Origin: G963667675 sp965197565
Lineage (GTDB): Bacteria; Chloroflexota; Dehalococcoidia; Lucifugimonadales; UBA3495
Direction: 5' to 3'
Assembly: GCA_965197565.1 (NCBI GenBank)
Contig: CBDANK010000003.1
Span: forward strand, 806,001 to 870,000
Length of the DNA: 64,000 nt
The notes beneath the pieces were generated by a model, which saw nothing but the letters and a program-made list of their open reading frames with translations, did no database searches and was not told where the DNA came from. The position numbers and the translations under genes are program-made. Shown piece by piece: positions 54,084 to 62,193 of this stretch; positions within the stretch are counted from its first letter, which is position 1, and the number at the start of each line of letters is the position of its first letter.

Positions 54084-54605
54084 ATGGCAGACGTGGTATT
54101 TGAGATCAAGACGAACAAGGGAGCGGCTGTTCGCGGCGCCGCGGTGTTGGTAGCCTATCCTGACGGAAGATACCTCACCGGTCAGACCGACGCCGACGGT
54201 AAGTGCCGGCTGAACCTATACCGCACCGATCAGGAAATGAAGGTACTTGTAGCTGCGGAGGGCCATCTACCTTTCCATAAAACCATTATTCCGGGGAAAT
54301 CAGAAATCGCGCCCGTGGAGTTAGAGCCGTCAAAGGACGATAAGAAGGCACTGCTCTTTACCCGCAGCACAGGATATATCCCAGGGATTGAGGGACGCCT
54401 CAATCCGCACAAGGCTGGTTATGTCTATGGTGACAACATCGCCATCAACGGGCGACTCGCAAACCCTGCCGCACATTTCACGATAGGAGAATGTCTCCAT
54501 CTGATCGACGTGTACGGCGTAGAGACGACTATCCGGTTTCTGGAGGTTGAGGGACAATTCTCTCTTATTGAGTACACCGAGCCCAAAACTTACTCTGGGA
54601 AATGA
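54084..54605 (+). CDS. Hypothetical protein with carboxypeptidase-regulatory-like fold
   Basis: 173 residues from ATG 54084 (MADVVFEIKTNKGAAV). The start region reads as a Cna/CarboxypepD-type beta sandwich (VLVAYPDGRYLTGQTDADGKCRLNLY). The second half is a beta-rich part ending FSLIEYTEPKTYSG. No signal peptide was seen. The stop overlaps the next gene by 4 bases, so they are co-translated. No named family. Confidence 0.65.
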   Translation: MADVVFEIKTNKGAAVRGAAVLVAYPDGRYLTGQTDADGKCRLNLYRTDQEMKVLVAAEGHLPFHKTIIPGKSEIAPVELEPSKDDKKALLFTRSTGYIPGIEGRLNPHKAGYVYGDNIAINGRLANPAAHFTIGECLHLIDVYGVETTIRFLEVEGQFSLIEYTEPKTYSGK

Positions 54606-54976
54606 ACGTGGCCACGGCGGAGCAACATCGAGAGATTAGCACTCAGTTCTTGGAGCACGCCGAGGACGAATTACGTAAAGGCGATCTGCTTCAGGCCTCC
54701 GAGAAGGCATGGGGGGCAGTTTCCCACTGTGTGAATTCCGTTGCCCTTCAGCGGAACTGGCCTTTGGGATCGCACAAGCGACTGATCGAAAATGCCAACA
54801 AGCTAATCAGCGGCGACCCAGCCAACGCGAGCCATAAACGGAGGCTGCTTCGATCAATCGAGGCGCTACATGCTAACTTCCATCAGGCATCCTTGGACGA
54901 GGATTCGGTGGGGGAGGGCATTCAGGACGCCAAGGAACTTATCAGAACCCTAGAAGTCCCCAACACGGACACATAG
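54602..54976 (+). CDS. PaREP1-like HEPN-type helical protein
   Basis: 124 residues, all helical: FLEHAEDELRKGDLLQASEKAWGAVSHCVNSVAL and a C-terminal helix. The GD-x-x-QASEKAWGA motif fits the PaREP1/HEPN superfamily, common in toxin-antitoxin and defence loci, often as the RNase or nucleotide-binding member. It follows the previous gene with an ATGA overlap. A catalytic Arg-x4-6-His motif is not clear, so activity is uncertain. Confidence 0.7.
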   Translation: MNVATAEQHREISTQFLEHAEDELRKGDLLQASEKAWGAVSHCVNSVALQRNWPLGSHKRLIENANKLISGDPANASHKRRLLRSIEALHANFHQASLDEDSVGEGIQDAKELIRTLEVPNTDT

Positions 54977-54979
54977 CAG

Positions 54980-55207
54980 GTGCCGCTGCTGGAAGAGGGC
55001 GGCATCGAGGCGTTTCTGCGCCGGGAGGCGCTGTCCTACGCCCCGGACGCTTGGTATAACCCCGAGGCCGTGTGCGTCGGCTACGAGATCAGCTTTACCC
55101 GCCACTTCTAGAAGCCGCAGCCACTGCGGCCTCTGGAGGAGATACGGGCCGACATCCTGGCCTTGGAACGGGAGACGGAGGGGCAGCTGGCGGAGATTGT
55201 GGGATGA
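54980..55207 (+). pseudogene. Type I restriction methylase (HsdM) C-terminal relic
   Basis: The 76 codons read VPLLEEGGIEAFLRREAL, DAWYNPEAVCVGYEISFTRHF, stop, then KPQPLRPLEEIRADILALE. This is the C-terminal end of type I DNA methyltransferase subunits. A TAG at 55109-55111 interrupts it and everything upstream is absent, so it is a dead remnant. It marks the left edge of the old restriction locus. Confidence 0.8.
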
Positions 55208-55280
55208 CGAGGCCGTGCTGGCTTTTTCAGTAGCCTATAGAAGAGAGGTAATGGCAGACCAATCCGACAGGGGAGAATCT

Positions 55281-55670
55281 ATGCCCACTCTCAATATCTT
55301 CGTGAGTTTCGAGTTCGACAAAGACCAAGACCTCAAGAACAACTTTTACCGGCAGGGCAAGCAAGAGACCAATCATCGCATTCGCAACTGTTCGCTTAAT
55401 GAATCGTATCCGGATGAGACTTGGAAGAACAAAGCGAGGAATGCCATACGTCAGTGTGACGTGGTAGTCGTCCTGATTGGCCAAGACACCCAGAATGCCC
55501 CCGGGGTCATCGTGGAAACTGACATGGCCCGCGGCCTAAAGAAGCCTGTCATCCAGATCAGGCCGCAGGGCAGGCCTTATGATGGGCTAACCCGTCTTGG
55601 AGAGCCGATTCCATGGAGATGGAGCCGCATCAATGCCGAGTTGGACACCATAGCGAATCGGAGGGTCTGA
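55281..55670 (+). CDS. TIR-like (MTH538/DUF1863-type) domain protein
   Basis: About 129 residues from ATG 55281, which has GGGGAG upstream. It begins LNIFVSFEFDKDQDLKNNFY and continues with ARNAIRQCDVVVVLIGQDTQNAPGVIVETDMARGLKKPVIQI, the alternating beta-alpha pattern of TIR-like MTH538 domains. In Thoeris-type defence, proteins of this kind make a nucleotide signal on infection. It is the first of three genes with short gaps, placed inside a decayed restriction locus, so a defence role is likely; this is inference. An earlier start codon at about 55251 is possible. Confidence 0.78.
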   Translation: MPTLNIFVSFEFDKDQDLKNNFYRQGKQETNHRIRNCSLNESYPDETWKNKARNAIRQCDVVVVLIGQDTQNAPGVIVETDMARGLKKPVIQIRPQGRPYDGLTRLGEPIPWRWSRINAELDTIANRRV

Positions 55671-55701
55671 ACATTCCCGACGAATGCCATGAGGCAGCCG
55701 G

Positions 55702-56142
55702 ATGACAGAGCAACCGAACCTAGATCACCATTCTTCAGCCGTTCAGAAACACTTGGAGATAATGCAGGCTGCTATTACGCGAATGGCCGAGAACAGCCGC
55801 TACTGTAAAGTCTGGTGCGTCACCCTCGTTGCCGCAACGCTGGTGTTGGTTGCGCGGACGGGTGAGCCTCGCCATTCGCTGATAGCCCTGGTCCCCACCC
55901 TGCTCTTCCTGGTGCTTGACGCCTACTATCTGGCCCTGGAGCGGGCATTCCGGGATTCCTACAACGGATTCGTCGGGAAGTTGCACGAAGGACAGTTGTC
56001 CCTGCGGGACATTTACGCGATCAGGCCGGTGGGCATGGGTTTGCCACTGGTCGTGCGGTGCCTGCGTTCCGTTTCTATATGGCTGTTCTATCCCTTGGTG
56101 GCAGCCACTATAGCGCTGGCCTGGCTGCTTATAATTCCTTAA
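55702..56142 (+). CDS. Four-helix membrane protein paired with TIR-like gene
   Basis: 146 residues with about four hydrophobic segments: CKVWCVTLVAATLVLVA, LIALVPTLLFLVLDAYYLAL, LPLVVRCL and IWLFYPLVAATIALAWLLI. The N-terminal HHSSAVQKHLEIMQAAITRMAENSRYCK and the LERAFRDSYN segment are typical of small membrane proteins that accompany TIR-like genes in bacterial defence loci. It would be the membrane-acting effector or sensor. Gap to the TIR-like gene is 31 bases, with no terminator. Confidence 0.72.
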   Translation: MTEQPNLDHHSSAVQKHLEIMQAAITRMAENSRYCKVWCVTLVAATLVLVARTGEPRHSLIALVPTLLFLVLDAYYLALERAFRDSYNGFVGKLHEGQLSLRDIYAIRPVGMGLPLVVRCLRSVSIWLFYPLVAATIALAWLLIIP

Positions 56143-56174
56143 GGCGCACGGATAGTTGCGGGAGGAGTGTGGTT

Positions 56175-56516
56175 ATGACGCAAGACCTACGAAACATTTT
56201 CATCAGCCACATACACGAAGACGACGACGGACTGCGCGATCTGAAGGACTTGGTGGCGAGACATGGAATGATTTGCCGAGACGGGTCAATCACGACCGGC
56301 AAGTTTAATTCAGCCTCGAACGAAGACTATCCGGTAAAACAGGACATCACCCTCAAGCTGGACGAATACATCATCGACTGGTTCAAAGACAATGCCCCAA
56401 ACGGCCAGGACTACCAGGAAAACATTAACCAGGCCCTGCTGGAGCACATCCGGCAGCAAAGGTTCCCGCCGCACCGCCAAAGAAACCAGCAGCCGAAGCT
56501 AGGAAGGCCAACATGA
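56175..56516 (+). CDS. Truncated second TIR-like domain fused to BrnA-like segment
   Basis: 113 residues. Residues 1-52 (LRNIFISHIHEDDDGLRDLKDL, GMICRDGSIT, SASNEDY) are the beginning of a second TIR-type domain that normally runs for about 150 more residues. From residue 53 the sequence changes to VKQDITLKLDEYIIDWFKD and ENINQALLEHIR, the ribbon-helix-helix pattern of BrnA antitoxins. The protein thus looks like an illegitimate fusion, or a remodelled effector that keeps a DNA-binding end. The start has GGAGGAGTG upstream. A real product is likely but its function is uncertain. Confidence 0.65.
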   Translation: MTQDLRNIFISHIHEDDDGLRDLKDLVARHGMICRDGSITTGKFNSASNEDYPVKQDITLKLDEYIIDWFKDNAPNGQDYQENINQALLEHIRQQRFPPHRQRNQQPKLGRPT

Positions 56517-56707
56517 CCACCGACACCAGCGAGAAGGGGCTGGAACGCCTCATCTGCATGGCGCTGGGGGGCCCCTGCGACCCTCCGCAGGGCGGCATGG
56601 TGCGTGAGCGGCCGTCCAGCTACGGCGCGGGCTGGGTCCCCACTATGAAGGATGCCCTTGAGCAAGAAACGGCTGCTCCTGTATGCTGTGTATCACAGAA
56701 ACTGTGA
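56513..56707 (+). pseudogene. HsdR N-terminal relic, copy 1
   Basis: The first 41 codons (TTDTSEKGLERLICMALGG, RPSSYGAGW) match the start of type I restriction endonuclease subunit HsdR. After 56635 the sequence departs and stops at 56707, so nothing but the N-terminus remains. The ATG overlaps the previous stop by 4 bases. A second copy of this start lies at 57480. Confidence 0.75.
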
Positions 56708-56716
56708 GGTTGGGCT

Positions 56717-57052
56717 ATGAAGAATATCACTGTATCCGTTGACGAGGAGACCCACCGGCTGGCCCGCATCCGGGCCGCGGAGCTGGATACATCGGTCTCG
56801 GCGTTGGTGAGGGAGTACCTGAGGAGTTTGGTAAGCAAGAGCTCCGAGTTGGCCTCAGACGTGGAACGAGAACAATGGGACGACTTTGAGCGTCGCCGCC
56901 GAATGATGAACGACGTGATCGAGGAGATCCGCGCTACGAGAAGCGGATTCCGGGCAGCCGACAACCTGTCCCGTGATGAGTTGTATGATCGCGCCAGAGC
57001 GAAGGCCTGTGAGGCGGCTGTTATCAAGCAGCAAGATGGCCGGCGCGGGTGA
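56717..57052 (+). CDS. Ribbon-helix-helix antitoxin
   Basis: 111 residues. The N-terminus KNITVSVDEETHRLARIRAAEL, SVSALVREYLRSL is a ribbon-helix-helix DNA-binding fold; the C-terminal Arg/Glu-rich part should bind the toxin. It overlaps the PIN toxin gene by 4 bases. The weak GAGG site 8 bases upstream fits a low-level, autoregulated unit. The pair stands between the two hsdR relics. Confidence 0.83.
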   Translation: MKNITVSVDEETHRLARIRAAELDTSVSALVREYLRSLVSKSSELASDVEREQWDDFERRRRMMNDVIEEIRATRSGFRAADNLSRDELYDRARAKACEAAVIKQQDGRRG

Positions 57053-57483
57053 GTGCGGTGCGATTCGTCGATACCAACGTGCTGCTCTACGCCGCTAGCC
57101 CGGCTCCCAACGAAGCCGACAAACAGCGCACGGCCCAGCGTCTGTTGGACACCGACGACTTGACGCTTTCTGTGCAGGTCCTTCAGGAGTTCTACTACCA
57201 AGCAACGCACCTCAACCGCACGGACGCGCTTGCCCACCCCCAAGCACTGCGGTTCATAGAGTCCATCAGCAGATTTCCTGTCCAAGACGTTACTCTGGAG
57301 TTGTTCCAGCACGCCGTAGCAATCAGCCAGCGCTTTCGGTTGTCGTACTGGGACGGCGCGATTCTCGCGGCGGCCCGCACCCTCGGCTGCGACGCGGTGT
57401 ACTCCGAAGACCTGAGCGCAGAGCAGGACTACGACGGCTTGCGGGTGATAAACCCGTTCCGAGAAGAAGTGGAAGCAAGATGA
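57049..57483 (+). CDS. PIN-domain toxin, VapC-like
   Basis: 144 residues. PIN acidic residues are seen in VRFVDTNVLLYAAS, in LSVQVLQEFYYQA (Glu) and in RLSYWDGAILAAARTLGCDAVYSEDL (two Asp/Glu). It should be an RNase inhibited by the RHH partner. The start GTG/ATG overlaps the antitoxin stop. Its own stop overlaps the ATG of the second hsdR relic (ATGA). Confidence 0.87.
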   Translation: MSAVRFVDTNVLLYAASPAPNEADKQRTAQRLLDTDDLTLSVQVLQEFYYQATHLNRTDALAHPQALRFIESISRFPVQDVTLELFQHAVAISQRFRLSYWDGAILAAARTLGCDAVYSEDLSAEQDYDGLRVINPFREEVEAR

Positions 57484-58003
57484 CCACCGATACCAGCGAG
57501 AAGGGGCTGGAGCGCCTCATCTGCACTGCGCTAACCGGAGCCGCCTGCGATCCACCGCAGGGCGGCGCCGTGCGCGAGTGGCCTCCAGCTACGGCGCGGG
57601 CTGGATATGCGGAGACCCGCAGGACTACGACCGGGAGTACTGCGTAGACCTGGCCCAGCTCTCCGCCTTCCTTCATGCCACCCAGCCCAACCATGCCACC
57701 CAGCCCAACGCCGCCGAATCGCTGGACCTGGGTCAAGACAGCCCGACGCGGCGCAGGTTCGCCGTCATCATCGACGAGGCCCACTCGAGCCAGGGCGGGA
57801 GGACGTCGGTGTCGCTGTCAATGGCCCTGGGAGAGGCCGGCGCCGAGGATGAAGAGGAGACCACCGAGGACAAGATCAACCGGCTGATGGAGTCGAAGAA
57901 GCTGCTGCCCAACGCCAGCTACTTCGCCTTCACCGCCACCCCCAAGAACAAGACCCTGACCGGTGCGGTACATGGGCAAGACAAAGAAGCTCTTTTGCGG
58001 TAG
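57480..58003 (+). pseudogene. HsdR relic, copy 2, with frameshift and internal deletion
   Basis: It begins like copy 1 (TTDTSEKGLERLICTALTG) but loses one base after 57583, so the next part, SSYGAGWICGDPQDYDREYC, is in another frame. It then jumps from DSPTRRRF directly to AVIIDEAHSSQGGRTS and FAFTATPKNKTL, so several hundred residues including Walker A are missing. The C-terminal motor and specificity parts are gone too. It is a dead type I restriction subunit. Confidence 0.82.
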
Positions 58004-58077
58004 CATAACGACTTCCTTCCGCCGCGCTGATTCCCGCCTCGCCAATCGGCGATGGCTTTCACAACGAGGTGCCGGGC

Positions 58078-60231
58078 ATGACCCATCATCCCTCCCCATC
58101 ATCGGCAGGCAACGACACGCCGCAGCCTTCAACCACGGCTGGCCCCGACGCCGGACCCATTCCGCCTGTGGCCGGGCAGAGGCCGCATAGTTTCACCCAT
58201 CACGGCGTCACCATTGAGGACCCGTGGTACTGGCTGCGCGACCCCGGCTATCCAACCGTGGATGACGCCGACGTGCTGGCGTATCTCGTGGCCGAAAACG
58301 AATACTTCGAAGCCGCGATGTCGCCGCACCGGGAGTTGATAGACACGATCTTCGAGGAAATAAAGGCACGTCAACAGCCCGACTTGTCCAGTGTGCCGTG
58401 GAAGCGCGGCGACTGGTACTACCAGTGGAGCTACCATGAGGGCAGCCAGTACCGCGTGTGGCTGCGCTGGCCAGCGGATAGTCCGGACAGGCGGGAAATG
58501 CCAGCGGCCAACGCACAAACGATACTGGACGAGCCGGCATTGGCGAAGGGTTCCGAGTACTTCCGACTCGGCTCGATGTCAGTGAGCAATGGCGGCTCCC
58601 TGCTCGCCTACAGTACCGATACCGACGGCTCCGAGCGGTACAGGATGATGGTCAAGGACCTGGACACCGGGGAGATGCAGGAAGACGAAATCGAGGGGAC
58701 CATAGGAAACGCGGTGTGGGCGGCTGACGACGCATCGTTCTTCTATACGGTGGTGGACGAAAATTGGCGCCCCTGGCAGGTGCGCTGCCATGTGCTCGAC
58801 CAACCCGTGGAAGGAGACTCCGTGGTCTACGAGGAGGCAGACCCCGGCTTCTTCGTTGGGCTGTCGGCCACCACGTCCAGGGAGTATATCGTCATCGCCG
58901 CCGGCAACCACGCCACATCCGAGGTGCGCCTCATACCCGCGTCGGACCCCGGCTCCACACCGGTCCTAGTCTCTCCCCGCCGGGCCGGACACGAGTACTC
59001 CGTGGACCACCAGGGCGACCGCTTCGTCATCCGCACTAACGACAGGCACAAGAACACGCGCCTGGCGACGGCGCCTGCAGACGACCCCGCCGAAGGGTCC
59101 TGGACACCCTTGGTGGACGCCTCCGACTCACATTACATCCGGGCCTTCAAGGCCTTCCAGGACTTTATCGCCGTAGAGGAACGCATCGACGGCCTTGACC
59201 ATGTGCGGCTGATCGACCGCGCGGGGGAGTCCAGCTACATGCCATTCCCCGAGTCGGCGTACATGGCCCGTCTGGACACGAACCCGGAATTCCAGACGGA
59301 CACACTGCGCCTGGAGTACACGTCGATGGTTACGCCGACGACCGTGTTCGACTATCACGTTGACACGGATGAACTGGAAGTTCGCAAGGTGCAGCAGGTC
59401 CCCAGCGGGTATGATGCCTCGGAATACGTTACGGAGCGGGCGCTGTCCACAGCCCGCGACGGCGTAAAGGTTCCCGTGTCCATTGTCCGCAGCAGGGAAA
59501 CCCCAGTGGACGGCACAGCGCCGCTGTACCTCTACGGCTACGGCGCGTACGGTTACGCCATACCGCCGTCGTTTTCTACCGCGCGGCTGTCGCTCCTGGA
59601 CCGGGGCTTCATCTTCGCCATCGCCCACATTCGCGGCGGTGACGACTTGGGATATCACTGGTACGAGGCTGGCAAGCTGGACAAGCGCACCAACACATTC
59701 AACGATTTTGTTGACGCGGCGCGCAACTTGGTAGAGCGAGGATACGGCGCGGAAGGTCGTATCGCTATCGCCGGGGGCAGCGCCGGCGGCCAACTCATGG
59801 GCGCTGCCGTGAACCAGGCGCCGGAACTGTGGGGCGCTGTCGCCGCCCACGTCCCGTTCGTGGACGCGCTGAACACGATGCTTGACGACACCCTGCCCCT
59901 CACGCCCATCGAGTGGCCGGAGTGGGGCAATCCAATCGAGGATTGGGTTGCATTCGAGTACATCCGGTCTTACTCTCCGTATGACCAACTCAGCCCACGC
60001 GGCTATCCCCCGATACTGGTGACTGCGGGGTTGAACGACCCCAGGGTGACCTACTGGGAACCGGCCAAGTACGTGGCAAAGCTGCGGGCGTTGAAGACCG
60101 ACGGCAACTTGCTGCTGCTGAAGACGAACATGGGCGCGGGTCATGGTGGCAGGTCGGGAAGGTACGACCGGCTGTACGAGGTGGCGGAGGAGTACGCATT
60201 CATGCTGGCGAGCATGGGACTGCTGAAGTAA
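58078..60231 (+). CDS. Prolyl oligopeptidase family serine peptidase (S9A)
   Basis: 717 residues from ATG 58078. A beta-propeller N-terminal part holds DPWYWLRDPGY and the EYFRLGSMSVSNGGSLLAYSTDTDG region. The C-terminal alpha/beta-hydrolase part has the nucleophile in AGGSAGGQLMGAAVN, Asp in GLNDPRVTYWEPAKY and His in MGAGHGGRSGRYD, a full catalytic triad. It matches oligopeptidase B-like enzymes that cleave short peptides. No signal peptide is apparent. The GTG at 58069 is an alternative start. Confidence 0.92.
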   Translation: MTHHPSPSSAGNDTPQPSTTAGPDAGPIPPVAGQRPHSFTHHGVTIEDPWYWLRDPGYPTVDDADVLAYLVAENEYFEAAMSPHRELIDTIFEEIKARQQPDLSSVPWKRGDWYYQWSYHEGSQYRVWLRWPADSPDRREMPAANAQTILDEPALAKGSEYFRLGSMSVSNGGSLLAYSTDTDGSERYRMMVKDLDTGEMQEDEIEGTIGNAVWAADDASFFYTVVDENWRPWQVRCHVLDQPVEGDSVVYEEADPGFFVGLSATTSREYIVIAAGNHATSEVRLIPASDPGSTPVLVSPRRAGHEYSVDHQGDRFVIRTNDRHKNTRLATAPADDPAEGSWTPLVDASDSHYIRAFKAFQDFIAVEERIDGLDHVRLIDRAGESSYMPFPESAYMARLDTNPEFQTDTLRLEYTSMVTPTTVFDYHVDTDELEVRKVQQVPSGYDASEYVTERALSTARDGVKVPVSIVRSRETPVDGTAPLYLYGYGAYGYAIPPSFSTARLSLLDRGFIFAIAHIRGGDDLGYHWYEAGKLDKRTNTFNDFVDAARNLVERGYGAEGRIAIAGGSAGGQLMGAAVNQAPELWGAVAAHVPFVDALNTMLDDTLPLTPIEWPEWGNPIEDWVAFEYIRSYSPYDQLSPRGYPPILVTAGLNDPRVTYWEPAKYVAKLRALKTDGNLLLLKTNMGAGHGGRSGRYDRLYEVAEEYAFMLASMGLLK

Positions 60232-60365
60232 CCTTCCACCGGCGGCTGAGGCTATCTCGCCGGCCGACCCGATTCCGGCGCTTGTCGGATCAGCACAGCC
60301 AATGTACAAACAATGGCACCAACACTGGGGCAGGTCAATACCGTTCGCGTGAAAGGAGATTGGAC

Positions 60366-61157
60366 ATGGTCCGCTTGGAAGGAAAGGTGGCCGTGATTAC
60401 AGGGGCCGCTGGTGGTATCGGTCAGGCTGCGGCGAGATTGTTTGCCGACGAGGGGGCGCGATTGGCATTGGTCGACCTGGACGAAACGGCGCTTCAGGAG
60501 ACCGTGCGGTCAATTGGCGAGGAAAGGGCCAGTTACACCGTGGCCGACGTGACTCAGCCCGACCAGACCCAAGGCTATGTCAACGCAGCCGTGAACCGTT
60601 GGGGCGGCATCGACGTGCTTCTGGCCAACGCGGGGATCGAGGGATCCATGTCTTCGATACCGGACTATCCCATAGACGTTTTCGACCGAGTCATGGCGGT
60701 CAACGTGCGTGGGGTATGGCTGGGAATCAAGTACGTGGTCCCGGTGATGAGCCAACGGGGAGGGGGCAGCATCGTGATCACCTCTTCCACCGCCGGCATC
60801 GGCGGGAGCGCGGATATGTCGGCATACACTACCAGCAAGCACGCGGTTATCGGCCTGATGCGTACCGCCGCAATGGAGGGCGCACCGTTGGGTATCCGGG
60901 TCAACACCGTCAACCCTTCCCCGATTGAAACCCGCATGATGCGCTCGATTGAGGAAATGCGCGTAGCGGCGCTGGACGACTCGAAGGTAACCGTCGAGCA
61001 GGTGAAACAGGCCACGGCGACGCGCATACCGCTGGAGCGGTACGGAAATCCTGGGGAAGTGGCGCAGTTGATGCTGTTTCTTGCCAGCGACGACAGCAGC
61101 TTCTGCACAGGCGGCGTTTACATGGTGGACGGCGGCAGGTCCGCGGGCAGCCGGTAG
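60366..61157 (+). CDS. Short-chain dehydrogenase/reductase
   Basis: 263 residues from ATG 60366 (AAAGGAGATTGG site). Cofactor motif TGAAGGIGQAAA, acidic NAD-selective end of strand 2 (ALVDLDE), NAG in LLANAGIEG, Ser in VITSSTAG, catalytic Y-T-T-S-K in SAYTTSKHAV. All active-site residues are kept, unlike the SDR at 34631. The likely function is NAD-dependent oxidation of a secondary alcohol; substrate unknown. A long upstream frame to 60282 is not supported by a ribosome binding site. Confidence 0.9.
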   Translation: MVRLEGKVAVITGAAGGIGQAAARLFADEGARLALVDLDETALQETVRSIGEERASYTVADVTQPDQTQGYVNAAVNRWGGIDVLLANAGIEGSMSSIPDYPIDVFDRVMAVNVRGVWLGIKYVVPVMSQRGGGSIVITSSTAGIGGSADMSAYTTSKHAVIGLMRTAAMEGAPLGIRVNTVNPSPIETRMMRSIEEMRVAALDDSKVTVEQVKQATATRIPLERYGNPGEVAQLMLFLASDDSSFCTGGVYMVDGGRSAGSR

Positions 61158-61204
61158 CCAACCCCGCCGGACCCTTCTCGCCAGTCTGGAAGGGGAGGCC
61201 ACTT

Positions 61205-62126
61205 TTGCGGGTCTTGATCATTGGAGCCAGCGGATTCATCGGGCGGTACTTGGCGCGGCGCTTGAGCGAGACGCTTGGCCATGAGGTCGCGGGCACATTC
61301 TGGTCTCGCTCTCCAAGGGACGACAGCAACTCTTGGCACCGGGTCGAACTGACCGATGCGTCGAGGCTGGAGCAGATATTCCGCTTGTCCCAGCCTGATG
61401 TGGTGGTGCATCTTGCGGCCATCGCAGACGTGAGAACGGCGGAAAGGGACCCAGAGAGGGCCACGGCGGTCAATGTGGGCGCCACGGCAACAATAAGCCC
61501 GGCTATGCCGCTTGCAGGGGGCCAGGCTGGTTTTCGTTTCCACCGAGTATGTATTCGGTGGACGGCGCGGGTTCTACCGGGAGGATGACGAACCCAGTCC
61601 CACCACGCATTACGGTCAGACCAAATGGGAGGCTGAACAGGAGGCGGCGAAGCTGGCCTCCTGTTCGAGCATCCTCCGTACCAGCGTCGTTTATGGCTGG
61701 CCGGCACCGGGACAGCGGAATTTCGTCCCGTGGTTGATTGAACGTTTTCGGAGCGGCAATCCGTACTACGGTTCCACCAAGGTATTTCGAACGCCGGTTT
61801 ACGTTGAGCACCTGGTTGACGGCATCACAGCTTTGGTGGAGGAGTATTACCCCGGCATTCACCACGTGGCAGGCAGCGATTGGGTGAGCATGTATGACTT
61901 TGCCCTTGCCATTGCGGAAGGGTTTAATCTCGACCGAGGGTTGGTGATTCCGCCGGATGCCGTCCCAGGAGGAACCCGGGGCACTGAGTCGCAGGATGAC
62001 ACGGTGGAGTCCCGCAGCCCCGATATGCTGGGTCTGGACTGTGCCAAGACGATGCGTTTACTGGGCCTGGCTCAACCAGGACTCATCGAAGGAATTGAGG
62101 CGATGCGGGCAGGCGCACTCGGCTGA
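61205..62126 (+). pseudogene. NAD-dependent epimerase/dTDP-4-dehydrorhamnose reductase-like, one-base frameshift
   Basis: The N-terminal half from TTG 61205 (GGGGAGG upstream) has VLIIGASGFIGRYLARRL and VVHLAAIADVRTAERDP. The C-terminal half continues in the next frame with RLVFVSTEYVFGG, THYGQTKWEAEQ and FVPWLIERFRSGNPY. Taking out one A at 61495-61496 gives a continuous SDR-extended protein of about 306 residues (TATIARLCRLQGARLVF). The gene is either freshly broken or a consensus error. It follows the SDR gene with a gap of 47 bases. Confidence 0.82.
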
Positions 62127-62193
62127 GGGGTTCAATAGGCGGGCGACCACCATTCTAAGGTGACCGCATCCTGGGTTCTTGGTTCGGTTTCCC

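Noticed and set aside
55109..55111. TAG in the HsdM relic read as pyrrolysine or another recoded residue
   Set aside because: The gene lacks its whole N-terminal part, so the stop is one more sign of decay; no recoding genes are visible.
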